Assembly: GCF_014698475.1 (NCBI RefSeq)
Contig: NZ_JACJTB010000025.1
Location: 1 to 64,000 of the forward strand
Length of the DNA: 64,000 nt
Direction of reading: 5' to 3'
Source of the DNA: Nostoc spongiaeforme FACHB-130
GTDB taxonomy: Bacteria; Cyanobacteriota; Cyanobacteriia; Cyanobacteriales; Nostocaceae
In this document: positions 55,204 to 63,814 of the stretch, one piece after another
How the letters are laid out: each line of letters starts with the position of its first letter
Numbering within the stretch: position 1 is the first letter of the stretch
The notes under the pieces: model-generated
Told to the model about the DNA's origin: nothing
What the model saw: only the letters and a program-made list of their open reading frames with translations
The model's database searches: none
Translations under genes and position numbers: made by a program

Positions 55204-55542
55204 ATGAGATTTTTATATCATCCAGACAGAAAAGATATATCGTTACCGGCGGTGTTGTATGCTTTGGGCGACCCAGTGCGGCTAGAGATTGTGAGATTAT
55301 TAGCGAGTAAAGGGGAGCAATGCTGTGCAGATTTTGATTTTGCGATCGCCAAGTCTACCATGTCCAACCACTTCAAAATTCTGAGAGAGTCAGGAGTAGT
55401 TTTGACTCATAAAGAAGGAACCCAGCACATTAATCAGTTGCGGCGCGAAGATTTAGAATTGTTATTTCCTGGTTTATTAGAAGCAGTATTGCGATCGGCT
55501 CAACCATTATTGTGTCAAAAATCAATGGTCAAGAGTCAATAG
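55204..55542 (+). CDS. rexT: ArsR-family redox-sensing regulator, RexT-like
   Basis: 112 residues from the ATG at 55204; the frame is open upstream but the operator lies there. Winged helix: YALGDPVRLEIVRLLASKG, recognition helix IAKSTMSNHFKILRESGVV, wing LTHKEGTQHINQLR. Cys40-Cys41 (GEQCCADFDF) form the vicinal pair at the same positions reported for RexT of Nostoc PCC 7120, where peroxide makes a disulfide and releases trxA2. There is no ArsR metal-type CxC site. The C-terminal tail, CQKSMVKSQ, is read from gtcaagagtcaatagtca repeat DNA. Confidence 0.85.
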   Translation: MRFLYHPDRKDISLPAVLYALGDPVRLEIVRLLASKGEQCCADFDFAIAKSTMSNHFKILRESGVVLTHKEGTQHINQLRREDLELLFPGLLEAVLRSAQPLLCQKSMVKSQ

Positions 55543-55561
55543 TCATTTGTCCTTGGTCATT

Positions 55562-55680
55562 TCCCCCACTCCCTCCACTCCCCACACTCCCCACACTCCC
55601 CACACTTCCCACACTCCCCACACTCCCCACACTCCCCACACTCCCCCCTACTCCCAACTCCCCATTCCCTACTCCCTTTC
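55562..55680. repeat. Tandem 'ccccacactc' repeat
   Basis: About eight copies of a 10-base ccccacactc unit, one varying to ttcccacactc, end in ctcccaactcccc runs. It lies between rexT and recR. Polymorphic repeat, no spacers. Confidence 0.88.
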
Positions 55681-55703
55681 ACCCTATGTCATCATAGTTA
55701 AGG

Positions 55704-56324
55704 TTGAGCAATTCTGGAGATAAGACTACGGTTTACGCACGTCCCCTAGCACGGTTAATTGAGCAGTTGCAACGCCTACCAGGAGTTGGCCCCAAATCAG
55801 CCCAGCGACTAGCTCTGCACATTTTAAAGCGCCCAGAAGCAGAAGTAGAAGCTCTGGCGCAGGCTTTGGTTGATGCCAAAAAGCAAGTAGGTTTATGTTC
55901 AGTCTGCTTCCATTTATCTGCGGAACCAGTTTGTGAAATCTGCCGCAACCCTAACCGCGACAATCAAACTATCTGCGTTGTTGCTGATTCCCGTGATGTA
56001 ATTGCACTGGAAAAAACCCGCGAATACAAAGGTAAATATCATGTTTTGGGTGGAGTAATTTCGCCGATGGATGGAATTGGCCCAGAACAATTAAATCTCC
56101 AACCCTTAGTGCGGCGGGTGAGTCAGCAAAAACCCCAGGAAGTGATTTTAGCAATTAGTCCCAGCGTAGAAGGGGAAACCACCACACTATATATAGGTCA
56201 ACTACTCAAACCTTTTACAAAAGTGACACGCATTGCCTTTGGCTTACCTGTAGGCGGAGATTTAGAATACGCCGACGAAGTAACCTTAGCCAGAGCCTTA
56301 GAAGGACGGCGGGAGTTAGATTGA
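55704..56324 (+). CDS. recR: Recombination mediator RecR
   Basis: 206 residues starting at TTG (55704); no ATG or GTG exists between the upstream stop and the conserved region, so the start is TTG or just downstream. Helix-hairpin-helix [20 protein letters not shown], Cys4 zinc finger [16 protein letters not shown] (CxxC...CxxC), Toprim [20 protein letters not shown], and [15 protein letters not shown] with a Walker-like [19 protein letters not shown]. RecR with RecO/RecF loads RecA at gaps. Confidence 0.96.
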   Translation: MSNSGDKTTVYARPLARLIEQLQRLPGVGPKSAQRLALHILKRPEAEVEALAQALVDAKKQVGLCSVCFHLSAEPVCEICRNPNRDNQTICVVADSRDVIALEKTREYKGKYHVLGGVISPMDGIGPEQLNLQPLVRRVSQQKPQEVILAISPSVEGETTTLYIGQLLKPFTKVTRIAFGLPVGGDLEYADEVTLARALEGRRELD

Positions 56325-56364
56325 GATGGGTGTACTGATTCAAAACCCCTATAGTTACATCTTG

Positions 56365-56490
56365 CACCAAGCGACTGAAGTCGCGGCTACACGAACAAAA
56401 CCCGCCTGCGCGGGTTCAAAACCCTTGACTTTACATTAGTCCGCGTAGGCGGACTTCGTTTTTATAGCCGCGAATTCCATTCGTCGAGGC
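56365..56490. repeat. Palindromic dispersed element (copy 2)
   Basis: gcgactgaagtcgcggctac, acgaacaaaacccgcctgcg, tagtccgcgtaggcggactt, cgtttttatagccgcgaatt, and ccattcgtcgaggc in order. It holds three nested palindromes (cgactgaagtcg, cccgcctgcgcggg, gtccgcgtaggcggac). It is better preserved than the copy at 53700-53840. Confidence 0.75.
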
Positions 56491-56591
56491 TAGGTGCAAG
56501 ATATGTGTATACCGTTCGGCTGACGCTCACGGCGAAGCCCTATACCCCTACACCCACTCTTAACAGACAATCTTTGTGCATAAATCCTGAA

Positions 56592-57713
56592 CTATTGACT
56601 ATCAGCCAAAAGTTGATTCCAAGCTTTAATGACTTGCTGTAAATCTTGAGGCAAGTTGCTTTGAGAAATATCGTTATACTGCACAGTACCCTGTCTGCTG
56701 GTAAGAGTGTAGGTAATAAAATCGGCTGCACCCCTGGGCGCGGGATAACTGCGGTTGTTAAATTCCTTGCGGGTGCGTTTGAGTAATTGTTGAAATTGTC
56801 GCAGTTGTCGGCGCGAAGTTTGCTTGACACTGCGTTCAGAATCATTCGCATCACCAATACGCACCCGAATCACGCGACCATCATTGAGTAATACTGTTTG
56901 GTAAATTCTCCCAGCAAAACCACCGCTAGAAATTTGGCGGAAGACTACACCTTGATCTAATGGTGGAGGTAATTCATTGGCGGGAATGGGAATTGATTGA
57001 GCTGTGTTAGTTTGGTTTTCACTTGAAGCCAGCTTGACGCGCGAACCATCGTTATCTGATAAAAACACCCAACGCTGATTTGCTGCGCCTACGGTTACTT
57101 GCCAACCATTAACTGATATGGGGTCACAAGGATAAGGAGGGGTGGAGCGATCGCAACCATCTGCCCAATTTTTGGCGGTAAAATTGAGGATAGATAGCGA
57201 TCGCACTGATAATCCTGAAACTGTTTGCGCTTCTTGTAAAACTCCATCCCGCACTTTTTTCGGCAATTGTTTCTGTGACGAATTAGTTGCTGAAGCTAAA
57301 CGCAACGAACGCCCATTATTATTAGTGTGATAAGTCCATTTCTGCTTACCATTCGATACCACAACCAACCAACCAGGAACTAATGCTTGAGTACAAAGTT
57401 CATTCGGTTGTGGTAGCTCCAAACAACCATTACGCCAAGTCTTACGACTATAGTTAATAACTTGCAGTTCTCTCCTAGATCCGCCATTTCTGCTCACTAT
57501 ATCTTGAAAAACTGCATTAGTAACTAATGTGGGTAAGTTATTAGATTGATTTTTATTTGCGTAAACTTCATTTGTAGTTGTTGGCGAAAAACTAGCTGGA
57601 TTTGCTGTGGCACTTTTAATCAACGTTAGCCCACTACCAACAGACAAAATACTAGTCAAAACTAAGGCAGTCAAAATTCTCGCTTGATTGGCAATATGTT
57701 GATTTTTTCGCAT
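56592..57713 (-). CDS. Secreted protein with a duplicated Cys-pair domain
   Basis: 373 residues from the ATG at 57713, with a signal peptide ending SATA-NPAS. Two copies of an about 85-residue module: LPTLVTNAVFQDIVSRNGGS with WRNGCLELP and LCTQALVPGWLVVVSNG, then LPKKVRDGVLQEAQTVSGLS with WADGCDRSTP and PCDPISVNGWQVTVGA, each with two Cys that probably make a disulfide and each ending in YHTNN/LSDND-type turns. The C-terminal part (VFRQISSGGFAGRIYQTVLL ...) is unrelated. The family is not recognised; probably periplasmic. Confidence 0.75.
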   Translation of the reverse strand: MRKNQHIANQARILTALVLTSILSVGSGLTLIKSATANPASFSPTTTNEVYANKNQSNNLPTLVTNAVFQDIVSRNGGSRRELQVINYSRKTWRNGCLELPQPNELCTQALVPGWLVVVSNGKQKWTYHTNNNGRSLRLASATNSSQKQLPKKVRDGVLQEAQTVSGLSVRSLSILNFTAKNWADGCDRSTPPYPCDPISVNGWQVTVGAANQRWVFLSDNDGSRVKLASSENQTNTAQSIPIPANELPPPLDQGVVFRQISSGGFAGRIYQTVLLNDGRVIRVRIGDANDSERSVKQTSRRQLRQFQQLLKRTRKEFNNRSYPAPRGAADFITYTLTSRQGTVQYNDISQSNLPQDLQQVIKAWNQLLADSQ

Positions 57714-57719
57714 ATTTTT

Positions 57720-58400
57720 CCTAAATAAAATGCCCTCTTTGTGAATATTTAAGGCATTAAGAACCAATATTTTAGTAATTAATGACAACAAAATACTCAG
57801 TGTCCGAATTATATAGATTCGGAATTTTTTAAAGGTCTGTCATCAAAAGCAGACATAGGCAGAGACGCAGGGATAGTGATACTTTGTTCCTTAATCTTTA
57901 TCCAAATTTCACAAAATGAAAAACACTTCGATTACCTATGTAAATTAAGGCGTTGCTGATTAGCAGGATGTTTTTGTTTCACACAAAAACGCAAAAAATC
58001 TTTACTGTGCTGAAATAGCAAGATTTTATACTTGATTTAAGATTATCGAGATTTATCTGAAATCTAGTATAGAGAAGCTTAAAACGTATTTTTTAATATC
58101 AGTATTCTTGAGTTGCTAATATAATTTTCTTTTTTAACGTTTATATCAGCCAACGTAAACATTTATTACAGAATCCTTTGATACCAATTTTTAGTAAGTA
58201 ATATTGTCGTTTTACCCCCGCCATCCAAGGGTAATTACTTAGATTAAGCTGACATAATAAGCATCCAACTTTATTATTTCATCGGAGATAAATATCAATA
58301 GCTATTCAAGCTAATTCAGAACTTGTAACAGACAAAGAAAATGACTGCGAACAACAATTGAGTAAGCATTTTCATTCTTCTTGCTAACACTCGTCATAGT
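57720..58400. other. Long spacer upstream of the caspase-EAL gene
   Basis: 57950-57985 is another member of the ggcgttgctgattagcaggatgtttttgtttc family (see 8680-8740). The rest is AT-rich with no open frame of note. It is a long non-coding region and may include regulatory sites for the 754-residue protein; none was identified. Confidence 0.5.
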
Positions 58401-58409
58401 GGCATTAAT

Positions 58410-60674
58410 ATGGCAAAAATAGGATTACTAATCGGTGTTGATGAATACGAACCTGGATTAAATCCTCTTCCAGCAGCAGGGAAAGATATTGAAGCATTAC
58501 GTCGAGTTTTACAAGATCCTGAGATGGGAGATTTTCATGAGCTAAAAAGCTTAAAAAATCCTGATCCTCAGATAATGCAATATGAAATTGAAGCAATTTT
58601 CTCAGAACGCACAAAAGAAGATTTAATCCTTTTGTATTTCTCTGGTCATGGTATTAAAGATGATGCGGGTAACTTATATTTTGCAACCCGCGCAACCAAG
58701 AAAAACTCCAAAGGAGAATTAGTTAGGTCTACAGCAGTTCCAGCTAGTTTCATCCATGAAGTCATGAAACGCAGTCGAGCCAAACGTCAGGTAATTATCT
58801 TAGACTGCTGTTTTAGTGGAGCATTCGACCCAATTTTATTTGCAAAAAATGATAATTCTATTGATTTACAAGGACAACTAGGTTCAGAAGGGCGTGTGGT
58901 GCTTGCATCTTCTAGTTCTACTGAATATTCTTTTGAACAAGAAGGAGCAGAACTATCTGTTTATACTCGTTATTTAATAGAAGGTATCGAAACAGGAGCC
59001 GGGGATCTAAATAGAGATGGACAAATATCAATCTTAGAACTCCATGAATATGCTAGTTGTAAGATACAAGAATTCTTACCAAATCTCAATCCTAAAATTA
59101 TTGTTATGCGAGATAAGGGTTTTGAAATTATTTTAGCAAAAGCCAAATGTCATCCTCCCCATGTTTTAGGAACAACTCATAGTAAAATTAAAATCGGAGA
59201 AATTAAATTAGAATATTCCAGTAAAATCAATAATGATAGGTACTATAATCCTATCCCCAGTCTATTACAGCCGTTTGAGTCATTTATTAGTAGGTTAATT
59301 ACTAAATTAGATGAATTTTCGGAGAGACTTTTATCTAAATATAAAGAAGAAACTCCTGTAATTCAAAATTTTATTCTAGAAATCATCAGATTAACTTCCG
59401 ATGCAGATTTAGTGTTTGTCATGAGTCGTGCTAACCATCAAAATGTTTGGGATATTAAAGCACAAAGTCATTTTAGCGAAGTTATTGATGATGATGATTA
59501 CGCTGAGATTATTAAAAATAAAATCCTGGCTAATCTTCCCATTAACTCTATATTTACTTCAGACCATCATGGAATTTTTAGAATTCACTATGATGAACAA
59601 GCATCAGTATCTAAAGCCTTTATACTAATACCTTTAGATACATTAGATAATGAATTTATTTTAGTCTGTGGTTTACTGCGAGATTCTTACTTACTCAGTG
59701 ATGCTTACTGTACGATTATTTCTAGTTTCTACTTATCTAGTCAAAAATTCTATCTCCAATCTGCCAGAGTAGAAGCATCCATTCTGGATAACTTAAAAAA
59801 AGTATATGGTTTTGTCCCAATTTCTTTTTATGAGAAAAGATTTAGTCTTTTCTGCGATCGCCTTGCTAAAATTATTATCTATTTTGAGCCAATTCTTGAT
59901 TTAGATACATTTTCAATTAGTGGCTGGGAAGCTTTAGCCCGCGACCCAGATAGTTTAACTGCGCCTGTAGATTTATTCTATGCTGCTGAGTTATGGGGAC
60001 GTAAATTCACTATAGAGTTAGATAAATTTCTCCTCAGATTAGCGGCTGATAGCTACAGAAAAGCATTGATAAAAGCAAAACAAAATAGAGCCTATGAGAT
60101 ACTACCTTTATCTGTGAATGTATATCCAGAATCTTTGATGCGAACAGCTTATTTTGAAACTGTGCGTGAAATTGTTAAGGAAGGAAAAAGCAATCAAATT
60201 CCAGCCAGAAAACTAATTTTAGAAATTTCTGAAAAAGCTGATTTACCTATGTATCAAGATGGAATCAAACTACTATCGCCATTAGATACCTTTAAATTGA
60301 GATTGTCTAAATATGTTCAAGAATTAAAAGTTAAGTTTGGGATTGATGATTTTGGTGTAGGTTATGCCTCAGTCTCTCGATTAGCTGGACTTAACCCGCC
60401 TTATGTCAAAATTGATAGGGAAATTCTGCATCGTGAACCAGTGAGTGTAATTATCAATTTTGTTCAACAGATAGTTTCATCGACAAATCCCCTCAATCCA
60501 GCCAGTATTATTGTTGAGGGCTTAGATAAGACTTCGCCAGTAAAACTATGTCAATTGAGAAAATTAGATATTAGTTATGTACAAGGTCATTTAATTGGCA
60601 AAGCAGAACCAGGAATTTATCGTTTATCTCAAGAAAAAAGTGAGTTTTTGCGAGAACAAATTTTTGCAGAATAA
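58410..60674 (+). CDS. Caspase-like protease fused to a GAF-like region and an EAL domain
   Basis: 754 residues. Residues 1-240 are a caspase/metacaspase-type domain: IGLLIGVDEYEPGLNPLPAA, catalytic His80 in YFSGHGIKD and Cys134 in ILDCCFSGAF, then a perfect EF-hand-like loop at 199-210 (DLNRDGQISILE). Residues about 290-480 are a sensor-like region, possibly GAF (DADLVFVMSR...PIDTLDNEF-type). Residues about 485-745 are an EAL domain with WEALARD (about 505), NVYPES, LEIS, GIDDFGVGYAS (about 645), VKIDREI and VQGHLIGKAEP. The motifs are largely intact, though VEGL replaces the usual VAEGVE. A c-di-GMP-responsive or -degrading protease is inferred. Confidence 0.85.
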   Translation: MAKIGLLIGVDEYEPGLNPLPAAGKDIEALRRVLQDPEMGDFHELKSLKNPDPQIMQYEIEAIFSERTKEDLILLYFSGHGIKDDAGNLYFATRATKKNSKGELVRSTAVPASFIHEVMKRSRAKRQVIILDCCFSGAFDPILFAKNDNSIDLQGQLGSEGRVVLASSSSTEYSFEQEGAELSVYTRYLIEGIETGAGDLNRDGQISILELHEYASCKIQEFLPNLNPKIIVMRDKGFEIILAKAKCHPPHVLGTTHSKIKIGEIKLEYSSKINNDRYYNPIPSLLQPFESFISRLITKLDEFSERLLSKYKEETPVIQNFILEIIRLTSDADLVFVMSRANHQNVWDIKAQSHFSEVIDDDDYAEIIKNKILANLPINSIFTSDHHGIFRIHYDEQASVSKAFILIPLDTLDNEFILVCGLLRDSYLLSDAYCTIISSFYLSSQKFYLQSARVEASILDNLKKVYGFVPISFYEKRFSLFCDRLAKIIIYFEPILDLDTFSISGWEALARDPDSLTAPVDLFYAAELWGRKFTIELDKFLLRLAADSYRKALIKAKQNRAYEILPLSVNVYPESLMRTAYFETVREIVKEGKSNQIPARKLILEISEKADLPMYQDGIKLLSPLDTFKLRLSKYVQELKVKFGIDDFGVGYASVSRLAGLNPPYVKIDREILHREPVSVIINFVQQIVSSTNPLNPASIIVEGLDKTSPVKLCQLRKLDISYVQGHLIGKAEPGIYRLSQEKSEFLREQIFAE

Positions 60675-60762
60675 CTCATATACAGCGTTTTTCATCTCAA
60701 TGAGGTACATTTATCTAGCCTCTATCCCCTATCAACTTGTACTGCACTAAAATTCGGCTTTG

Positions 60763-61260
60763 TTACGCCCATAAAACTTGATTTTCAACTAATTTAGGGT
60801 TATCAACATCAAACCTAATAGTAGTAGCAGCCCAGTTTTTTAAATCTGGTGCTAACCAAACTAGTTGACTGAGAACTTCATCGTTAACCCACAGCACTAT
60901 GGGGAAATGCAGATTTTTGCGAAACTCATCACGCATGAGATTAGTACTAATTAGTAGTTGTGGAATTGCTACGACTGACTCTAAACCATGCACTATCAAA
61001 GCTTGAGGATGAGGAAGACCAATATTATTAGTGATTGTCGTATAAAGTGTTTCATCTGTAGGTGACAAGATGAGTTCTTGGATGGCTACCGATGACAATT
61101 CTTTTAAAAATTTCAGTATCTGCTGTCGTTTAGAGATAGAGTCACAACAAACGAGTATCAAAGAAAATTCCCCAGCAGCAACCTTAATTGCTCTTGCTAA
61201 CCTCTCTGCTGCGGCTGCATTATTTCCTACGCTTTCTGGGAAATTACTGCTAGTATTCAT
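60763..61260 (-). CDS. Orphan N-terminal domain of TPR-type signalling proteins
   Basis: 165 residues. The sequence AERLARAIKVAAGEFSLILV then CCDSISKRQQILKFLKEL, PHPQALIVHGLESVVAIPQL, NLMRDEFRKNLHFPIVLWVN and APDLKNWAATTIRFDV is the P-loop-less domain that opens large cyanobacterial TPR proteins. Those run to 700 or more residues; this one stops after the domain, with no TPR repeats encoded downstream. It may be a truncation or a small regulator. It is convergent to the caspase-EAL gene with 88 bp between stops. Confidence 0.7.
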   Translation of the reverse strand: MNTSSNFPESVGNNAAAAERLARAIKVAAGEFSLILVCCDSISKRQQILKFLKELSSVAIQELILSPTDETLYTTITNNIGLPHPQALIVHGLESVVAIPQLLISTNLMRDEFRKNLHFPIVLWVNDEVLSQLVWLAPDLKNWAATTIRFDVDNPKLVENQVLWA

Positions 61261-61689
61261 TCCATACCCTGCATTTGATATTCAAAATAGCTAGTTTTTA
61301 TAGTGAAATTACTTGATTTAAGGTTATTTATATTACCTTGCTGAAATTGGGAATTGACAGATATTCTTTCTGATAATAAATAGCATAATCCTAAATGTCC
61401 AAGAGTAGGGAAAAAAATTAAGATTTGTATACAGATGATAGATGTGAGTTTGTGTAACTATAGTTACAATGTCATGAAAGCAAGACAGGACTAATATTGT
61501 GTTTGGTGAAAGACTTATTATTAAATGGGGCAAAGGAGACAAGGGAGACAGGGAAGATAGAGAAATTTACCTTGTTTCCTCTTCCCATACACACTCAGTA
61601 TTTTGTACTTTGCTTTAGCAGGTGAGCAAGCAACTTCTGTTGGGGTATGCCAGTCAATTGTCCATGTTTTCTGTTGTTTGTAACCAAAT
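61261..61689. other. Spacer between the orphan domain gene and the glycosidase-like gene
   Basis: Includes ggcaaaggagacaagggagacaggga repeat (61528-61560) and AT-rich DNA. No convincing gene or terminator. A 69-codon minus-strand frame (61333-61542) reads the repeat and is discounted. Confidence 0.5.
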
Positions 61690-62946
61690 ATGAAAAGATT
61701 TCTCAAGCGGTGTGTTGAGGTAGTTGTTTGGAATTTGGGTCAAAGTCGCAAACAAGCTTTCTTTGGCGTTATGGTTGTTCTTAGCGCGATCGCTACATTC
61801 TTACTTTCATTTCCCATTGCGGCACAAAATTTGCCGACAAATTCAGAACTAAGGGGAGTATGGTTGACTAATATTGATAGTAATGTGTTGTTTGAACGCA
61901 ACCGTCTGAAGAATGCTCTGCAAAAGCTGGATGAATTAAACTTCAATACTGTTTATCCGGCGGTGTGGAATTGGGGATATACATTATATCCCAGTAAAGT
62001 AGCTGCGAAAGTCATTGGGCGATCGCTTGATCCAACACCAGGGTTGCAAGGGCGCGATATGCTCAAAGAAATTGTCAGCGAGGGACATAAACAAGGGCTA
62101 ACAGTGATTCCTTGGTTTGAATTTGGCTTTATGGCTCCTGCTGATTCTTTATTAGCCAAAAACCGTCCCCAATGGCTAACAAGTCGCAGCAACGGTACCA
62201 AAATTGTCAAAGAAGGTATACATGATCGAGTTTGGCTCAATCCCTTCCACCCCGATGTTCAGAAATTTATTCAAGATTTAATCGTGGAAATTGTTCGTAA
62301 CTACGACATTGATGGGATTCAATTTGATGACCATTTTGGCTTGCCTTCAGAATTAGGCTACGATGCTTATACAGTGGCACTTTATAAAAAAGAACATGGT
62401 GGAAAAGCACCCTCGAAAAATTCTAAAGATCCAGAATGGGTGCGTTGGCGAGCAAATAAAATCACCGACTTTATGAAGCGGGTATTTACAGCGATTAAAA
62501 CCACGAAAAAGAACTGCTTGGTGTCTGTTGCACCTAATCCCCAGCGTTTTTCTTACGAATACTTTTTAGCCGACTGGCAAAAATGGGAACGTCTGGGGCT
62601 AGTGGAAGAATTAGTGTTGCAGATATATCGAGATGATTTGAATGTATTTGTCAAAGAATTAGAGTATCCAGAAGTAAAAGCCGCACGCAGTCATATACCT
62701 GTGAGTATTGGAATTATAACTGGGTTGAAGAACAAAAATGTCCCCATTGACCAAATTCAAACCCAGGTACAAAAAGTACGCGATCGCAACTTTGCTGGTG
62801 TCTCCTTCTTTTTCTATGAAACGCTGTGGAACTTAACCAAAGAATCAGCCACAGTACGTCAAGCCGGCTTACAAAAGATGTTCCCCAAACCAGCAAATTA
62901 TCCAAATTTATTGGCAGGCTGGAATAAGGCTGTCAAAGGTCAATAA
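61690..62946 (+). CDS. GHL10-family glycosidase-like secreted protein
   Basis: 418 residues. A signal peptide ends PIAAQN (about 46). A TIM-barrel glycoside-hydrolase-like domain of the GHL10 (DUF187) family follows: ELRGVWLTNIDSNVLFERNR, LDELNFNTVYPAVWNWGYTL, QGLTVIPWFEFGFMAP, DRVWLNPFHPDVQKFIQDLI, YDIDGIQFDDHFGLPSELGY and KKNCLVSVAPNP. The likely catalytic acids are in IDGIQFDDH and PWFEFGF. Possibly acts on cell-wall or exopolysaccharide. Monocistronic. Confidence 0.9.
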   Translation: MKRFLKRCVEVVVWNLGQSRKQAFFGVMVVLSAIATFLLSFPIAAQNLPTNSELRGVWLTNIDSNVLFERNRLKNALQKLDELNFNTVYPAVWNWGYTLYPSKVAAKVIGRSLDPTPGLQGRDMLKEIVSEGHKQGLTVIPWFEFGFMAPADSLLAKNRPQWLTSRSNGTKIVKEGIHDRVWLNPFHPDVQKFIQDLIVEIVRNYDIDGIQFDDHFGLPSELGYDAYTVALYKKEHGGKAPSKNSKDPEWVRWRANKITDFMKRVFTAIKTTKKNCLVSVAPNPQRFSYEYFLADWQKWERLGLVEELVLQIYRDDLNVFVKELEYPEVKAARSHIPVSIGIITGLKNKNVPIDQIQTQVQKVRDRNFAGVSFFFYETLWNLTKESATVRQAGLQKMFPKPANYPNLLAGWNKAVKGQ

Positions 62947-62990
62947 TCATTATTTTCACACCCTTACACCCTTAATCATAAGGCTTGATA

Positions 62991-63500
62991 TTAAACTTCA
63001 GCAAAAGTAGGTGGATAAACAACCTTTCCCGTATACTTTTGCTGATAGTTTTGCAGTGGTTTTACCATAAAAACATCATCTGGTACGGGAAAAGGAGACT
63101 CAATTTGATAAATAACAGAAGGCTGAAAAGCAAAGCGATTATAGAAGTGGGGATGACCTAATACAATTACTAAAACTTCTCCTAACTCATTGGCTATTTT
63201 TAACCCTGCCTCTACTAAGGTGCTGCCAATACCTTGTCTTTGAAACTGGGGATGAACTGCCAAAGGTGCTAAACCAATTACCTGGAATTTTTCTGTATTT
63301 ACTAGGTCAATATAGCTAAATAAAATATGACCAACTATGACATTATCTATCTCGGCGACTAATGAAAGTTCGGGAATATAGCGGTCTGAAAGACGGATTT
63401 TATCTATTAGGTTAGCCTCATTGTCTTGTCCAAAGGCTAATCTATTTACATCAGCTATTGCTGGGTAGTCTAAAACAGTTTCACAGCGAATGTTGAGCAT
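62991..63500 (-). CDS. GNAT-family N-acetyltransferase
   Basis: 169 residues. N-terminal MLNIRCETVLDYPAIADVNR and the acetyl-CoA loop VHPQFQRQGIGSTLVEAGLK (Q/RxxGxG/A) are present, with VIVLGHPHFYNRFAFQPS typical of a bacterial YhbS-like subgroup that acetylates small molecules or proteins. Substrate unknown. Convergent with the glycosidase-like gene. Confidence 0.9.
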   Translation of the reverse strand: MLNIRCETVLDYPAIADVNRLAFGQDNEANLIDKIRLSDRYIPELSLVAEIDNVIVGHILFSYIDLVNTEKFQVIGLAPLAVHPQFQRQGIGSTLVEAGLKIANELGEVLVIVLGHPHFYNRFAFQPSVIYQIESPFPVPDDVFMVKPLQNYQQKYTGKVVYPPTFAEV

Positions 63501-63814
63501 TGTAAAACCAATTTATAAAACTTGGGTGATGAGGAAGCCAGATTATTTTAATCACAATTTTGACACCTCTTAATCACCTTTCAAGGGTCTGACAGGTTTA
63601 GGATTGTTAAATTCTACCCCACAAGAATTGATTTGGGGTGTCAGGGTAATGGGACTTTGATTAACTCGTGATTTTTGGTAGGACTTACACCAGAACTCTG
63701 TTTGATGATTTGAGGTGCGATCGCTTCGTTTAACTTTACGTTAAGTTTATCAATGGTTAATTATTCATAAATGGGGACTTTTACAAAAAAGTCCCCTGTT
63801 TAGTTAAACCTCTC
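63501..63814. other. Spacer with a hairpin upstream of the edge gene
   Basis: AT-rich with one HIP1 half (gcgatcgct, about 63718). A hairpin GGGGACTTTT (63773-63782), two bases, AAAAAAGTCCCC (63785-63796) lies after the stop of the minus-strand gene, consistent with a terminator for it. No other gene is seen. Confidence 0.55.
63773..63796 (-). terminator. Terminator of the partial membrane-protein gene at the right edge
   Basis: GGGGACTTTT, short loop, then AAAAAAGTCCCC; read on the minus strand the stem is GGGGACTTTTTT with AAAAGTCCCC. It lies 19-42 bases beyond the stop codon at 63815. No strong terminal T-run. Confidence 0.6.
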
